Shown piece after piece: positions 62,190-64,000 of a DNA stretch of 64,000 nucleotides; the first letter of the stretch is position 1; every line of letters begins with the position of its first letter. Below the pieces are notes generated by a model. The model searched no databases. It was given only the letters and a program-made list of their open reading frames with translations, and had not been told where the DNA came from. The stretch is from Leptolyngbyaceae cyanobacterium C42_A2020_001. GTDB lineage: Bacteria > Cyanobacteriota > Cyanobacteriia > Leptolyngbyales > Leptolyngbyaceae. Position numbers and translations under genes: made by a program. The DNA lies in contig JACYLN010000067.1 in assembly GCA_015272515.1 (NCBI GenBank), positions 1 to 64,000 of the forward strand. The letters run 5' to 3'.

Positions 62190-63806
62190 TCATTCTGGTC
62201 TGGCTGGCAGCGGTTCGGCGATCGCGACTTCTGACAGTTTTAGGGGCATGGGCGATAAGGGTTGGGGATCGGAGGAGGAAATGGGGGATGGGGAAGAGGG
62301 GGGTGGGTAGGTGAGTGAATGAGTGGGGGTAGGAGGGGGAGCGGTTTTGGGGGTGAGGCGATCGAGGACTTGCCCAGTGAGGGTTTGAAAGATGGTTTGT
62401 TGCTGATTTTGTTGGAAGACTTTTTGCAGCACCTGTCCCAAACGCTCGATCGCTAAGGGTTTGGCATCTGCTATTGCCAGGTTGGGTTCCTGGGTGTGGA
62501 AGTACTCGATCAGGGTGAGTCCGGCAATGCGAGTGAGGTAAGCCGCGCTGACTGCCTGAATGCAACCTCCGGCGATATAGGTCAGGGCGTTAGTTTTCAG
62601 GAGACTGGCGATCGCGCGGGTAGATAGCTCTACCAAGCCTAGTTTGAGGATCAGACTGCCCAGCGCTGTCACCACTTTTTGTGCCTGGTCGATGGAGAAC
62701 GATTGTTGATAAATTTTGCCCAGGTCGAGAATCATCTGGACATTGATGGCAGCAGTTGCCAGCACATCCAGGGAAGGAATGGGACTGGCGAAGGCTGTTC
62801 CGGCGGCAATCCACTGAAATTGTTCCACAATCGGTAAAGCACGAGTGCGGCGCAGATCATTGAGGGCAGAAGCGGCTTGGGCTTTTACAGCCTGGGCATT
62901 GCCGAGGGAACTGGCAAGCACGAGTTGACGGCTTTCTGTCTGCAAAATCGCTGTGAGACGCTGTGTTAGGGGGGTAATGGTGGGTGGTTGCTCTTCTAGC
63001 CACTCGCGCAGGGAACCATCAGCTTGATGCTGTCGGACTTTGAGTGGGCGGGGATCCGTGGCGATCGCGACCACATCTTCGACCCGCAAAATGCTGCGTC
63101 CCCATGTTTGCATTCGCGCCAGTAGGGTTTGCCGCTCCTCTGGCAAGTATTGATCTTGCTTGTTAAAAACCAGGAGGGTGCGTTTGTGAGCGGCTAATTG
63201 CTTGAGCGTTTGCAATTCCGATTCGGTGAGGTCGCCTGTGACCAGAAACAAGACCAAATCTGCTGTCGCTGCTTGCTTGAGTGCGATCGCCTCTGTCGCT
63301 AAATCTGCTGCCATGCCCACTGTAAAACTGGGGGCTTCCAACAGGGTCACGGGGTTGGGGGATTGCGCCTGCCACGATGCCTGCAAGCGTTGAATCAAAC
63401 TGGTTTTACCAGACCCTTTTGCGCCCATCACCACTAATTGCACTGCTTCGCGATCGAGTTCAGTGGCAATTTGGCTCACCTGGGATTGAAACAACACAAC
63501 CTGAGGCTGAATTCCACAGGTGGCATCTGCTTCTTCCACTTCAGTTTGGAGTCGCCCAATCACCTGTTCGGCTTCTGCCAGGGTTTGTTTGACAAGGCTA
63601 GAGTCAATATACTTCGGCAGTGTTGCAGTTGTTTGCCGCTGTTTTGAGGGTTGCTGCACCCACCACACGCCTGCGCTGACTGCAAGGGCTAGCAACGTGC
63701 AAACTCCCCATTCGCCTGCTGTTTGGCTGATCAGTTCTAGTAACCCAATGACGATCGCCAGTGTGACGCTTCCAACTACGAGGGGACGTTGCAATTTATC
63801 AACCAT
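62190..63806 (-). CDS. GTPase paralogue with degenerate G3 (538 aa)
   Basis: Two hydrophobic segments at residues 8-24 and 34-50 anchor it. The P-loop is GAKGSGKTS (128-136) and G4 is NKQD (215-218), but the G3 stretch reads EAPSFTVG with no DxxG. This suggests altered nucleotide hydrolysis. The C-terminal half resembles the neighbour's DUF697-type helices. The last 50 residues are Pro/Ser-rich and come from spacer-type repeat DNA. It is the promoter-proximal gene of a two-gene unit with the complete GTPase. Confidence 0.82.
   Translation of the reverse strand: MVDKLQRPLVVGSVTLAIVIGLLELISQTAGEWGVCTLLALAVSAGVWWVQQPSKQRQTTATLPKYIDSSLVKQTLAEAEQVIGRLQTEVEEADATCGIQPQVVLFQSQVSQIATELDREAVQLVVMGAKGSGKTSLIQRLQASWQAQSPNPVTLLEAPSFTVGMAADLATEAIALKQAATADLVLFLVTGDLTESELQTLKQLAAHKRTLLVFNKQDQYLPEERQTLLARMQTWGRSILRVEDVVAIATDPRPLKVRQHQADGSLREWLEEQPPTITPLTQRLTAILQTESRQLVLASSLGNAQAVKAQAASALNDLRRTRALPIVEQFQWIAAGTAFASPIPSLDVLATAAINVQMILDLGKIYQQSFSIDQAQKVVTALGSLILKLGLVELSTRAIASLLKTNALTYIAGGCIQAVSAAYLTRIAGLTLIEYFHTQEPNLAIADAKPLAIERLGQVLQKVFQQNQQQTIFQTLTGQVLDRLTPKTAPPPTPTHSLTYPPPSSPSPISSSDPQPLSPMPLKLSEVAIAEPLPARPE
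62270..62340. repeat. spacer-type repeat inside the GTPase gene
   Basis: GGAGGAGGAAATGGGGGATGGGGAAGAG and GGGGGTAGGAGGGGGAG on the plus strand are of the same C/G-rich type as in dnaX and the 16.7-kb spacer. On the coding strand they give a Pro/Ser-rich tail. Confidence 0.55.
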
Positions 63807-63927
63807 AGCGGGCAGGGAAAGAGGTTCGGTGAAGGCATCCCCATTCTACCCAGGGGAACGACCCTATAGGGGGCGATCGCGATCATCCCTACGGCACAAT
63901 TTCAATTCACATTCAGCTCACATAATG

Positions 63928-63954
63928 AAAACCCCCACCGAAATGGCAGGGGTT
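63928..63954 (-). terminator. rho-independent terminator after the edge tRNA
   Basis: On the minus strand AACCCC pairs with GGGGTT around TGCC/GGT and is followed by TTTTC. It is placed just downstream of the partial tRNA and reads away from it. Confidence 0.65.
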
Positions 63955-63978
63955 CATCACTTTCACTAACTTTATAAG

Positions 63979-64000
63979 TGGTGGCGGGGCATGGATTTGA
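63979..64000 (-). tRNA. 3' end of a tRNA, cut by the window edge
   Basis: On the minus strand the sequence ends in CCA (63979-63981), discriminator A63982, an acceptor half CCCCGCC (63983-63989), T-stem half CCATG (63990-63994) and the T loop (starting at 63995) TTCAAAT. The other half lies outside. Its 5' acceptor should start GGCGGGG, which would suit several tRNAs including Met. The anticodon is not visible. Confidence 0.8.

Noticed and set aside
1-64000. CRISPR array or cas genes
   Set aside because: No set of evenly spaced identical repeats with unique spacers and no Cas motifs were seen. The repeats present are heptamers, hairpins and spacer repeats.

Overview
The window is chromosomal DNA from a cyanobacterium. 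The evidence is the very high density of the HIP1 octamer GCGATCGC in genes and spacers, SLH-plus-beta-barrel iron-uptake porins, a group 2 sigma factor, a Zur-type Fur regulator with the cyanobacterial layout, a Mo-dependent nitrogenase C-terminal-like protein, an ABA4-like protein, an NB-ARC protein with the N-terminal helical domain seen in cyanobacterial conflict proteins, and many small proteins of cyanobacterial type. Heptamer repeats and AC-rich or GT-rich spacer repeats point to a filamentous or otherwise large-genome lineage (Leptolyngbya-like is a guess). The species cannot be named from the sequence. No prophage, CRISPR array or rRNA was seen.

Layout. 0-0.2 kb: tRNA-Tyr and tRNA-Thr. 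0.2-6.9 kb: small unknown proteins, a rhomboid protease, two membrane proteins and aroA. 7-10 kb: an iron locus, with a porin and an FTR1 permease transcribed divergently around a Fur-type box. 10.3-20.2 kb: a TPR-CHAT protein (frameshifted), msrB, an MGDG-synthase-like glycosyltransferase overlapping a family 1 glycosidase, rsgA (frameshifted), aminopeptidase P and a nitroreductase (frameshifted). 20.2-24.8 kb: an orphan sugar-type ABC permease overlapping a PAS histidine kinase, lpxA, a cyclotransferase-like protein and a TetR regulator. 25-31 kb: the nitrogenase-like protein, a protein with a TIR-like C-terminus, MltA and a cation/proton antiporter with a TrkA-N domain. 31-37.4 kb is the most accessory-looking part: a PPC protein, an RTX calcium-binding protein with two very small ORFs between them, then an NB-ARC conflict-type gene and a TetR gene that both lose their 3' ends at an IS200/IS605-type element. 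37.5-43.3 kb: a methylglyoxal-synthase/diacylglycerol-kinase fusion, a 2OG oxygenase, a PD-(D/E)XK nuclease, a TIGR04282 glycosyltransferase and dnaX. 43.5-54.4 kb: an ABC-class ATPase, an S4 protein, purS, zur, an RmlD-like reductase, DUF3616, a GHL10 protein, a sigma factor, Mn-superoxide dismutase and a pentapeptide-repeat protein. 54.4-64 kb: a 905-residue hybrid-sensor-like kinase, an ABA4-like protein, a second iron porin and a pair of adjacent GTPases, with the 3' end of a tRNA at the right edge.

Functional themes: metal and oxidative stress (two porins, FTR1, Zur, Mn-SOD, MsrB), the envelope (AroA is general; LpxA, MltA, MGDG synthase-like), and signalling or conflict proteins (two kinases, CHAT, NB-ARC, TIR-like). 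Three genes between 10.9 and 20.0 kb carry frame breaks, which may be real decay or consensus errors.
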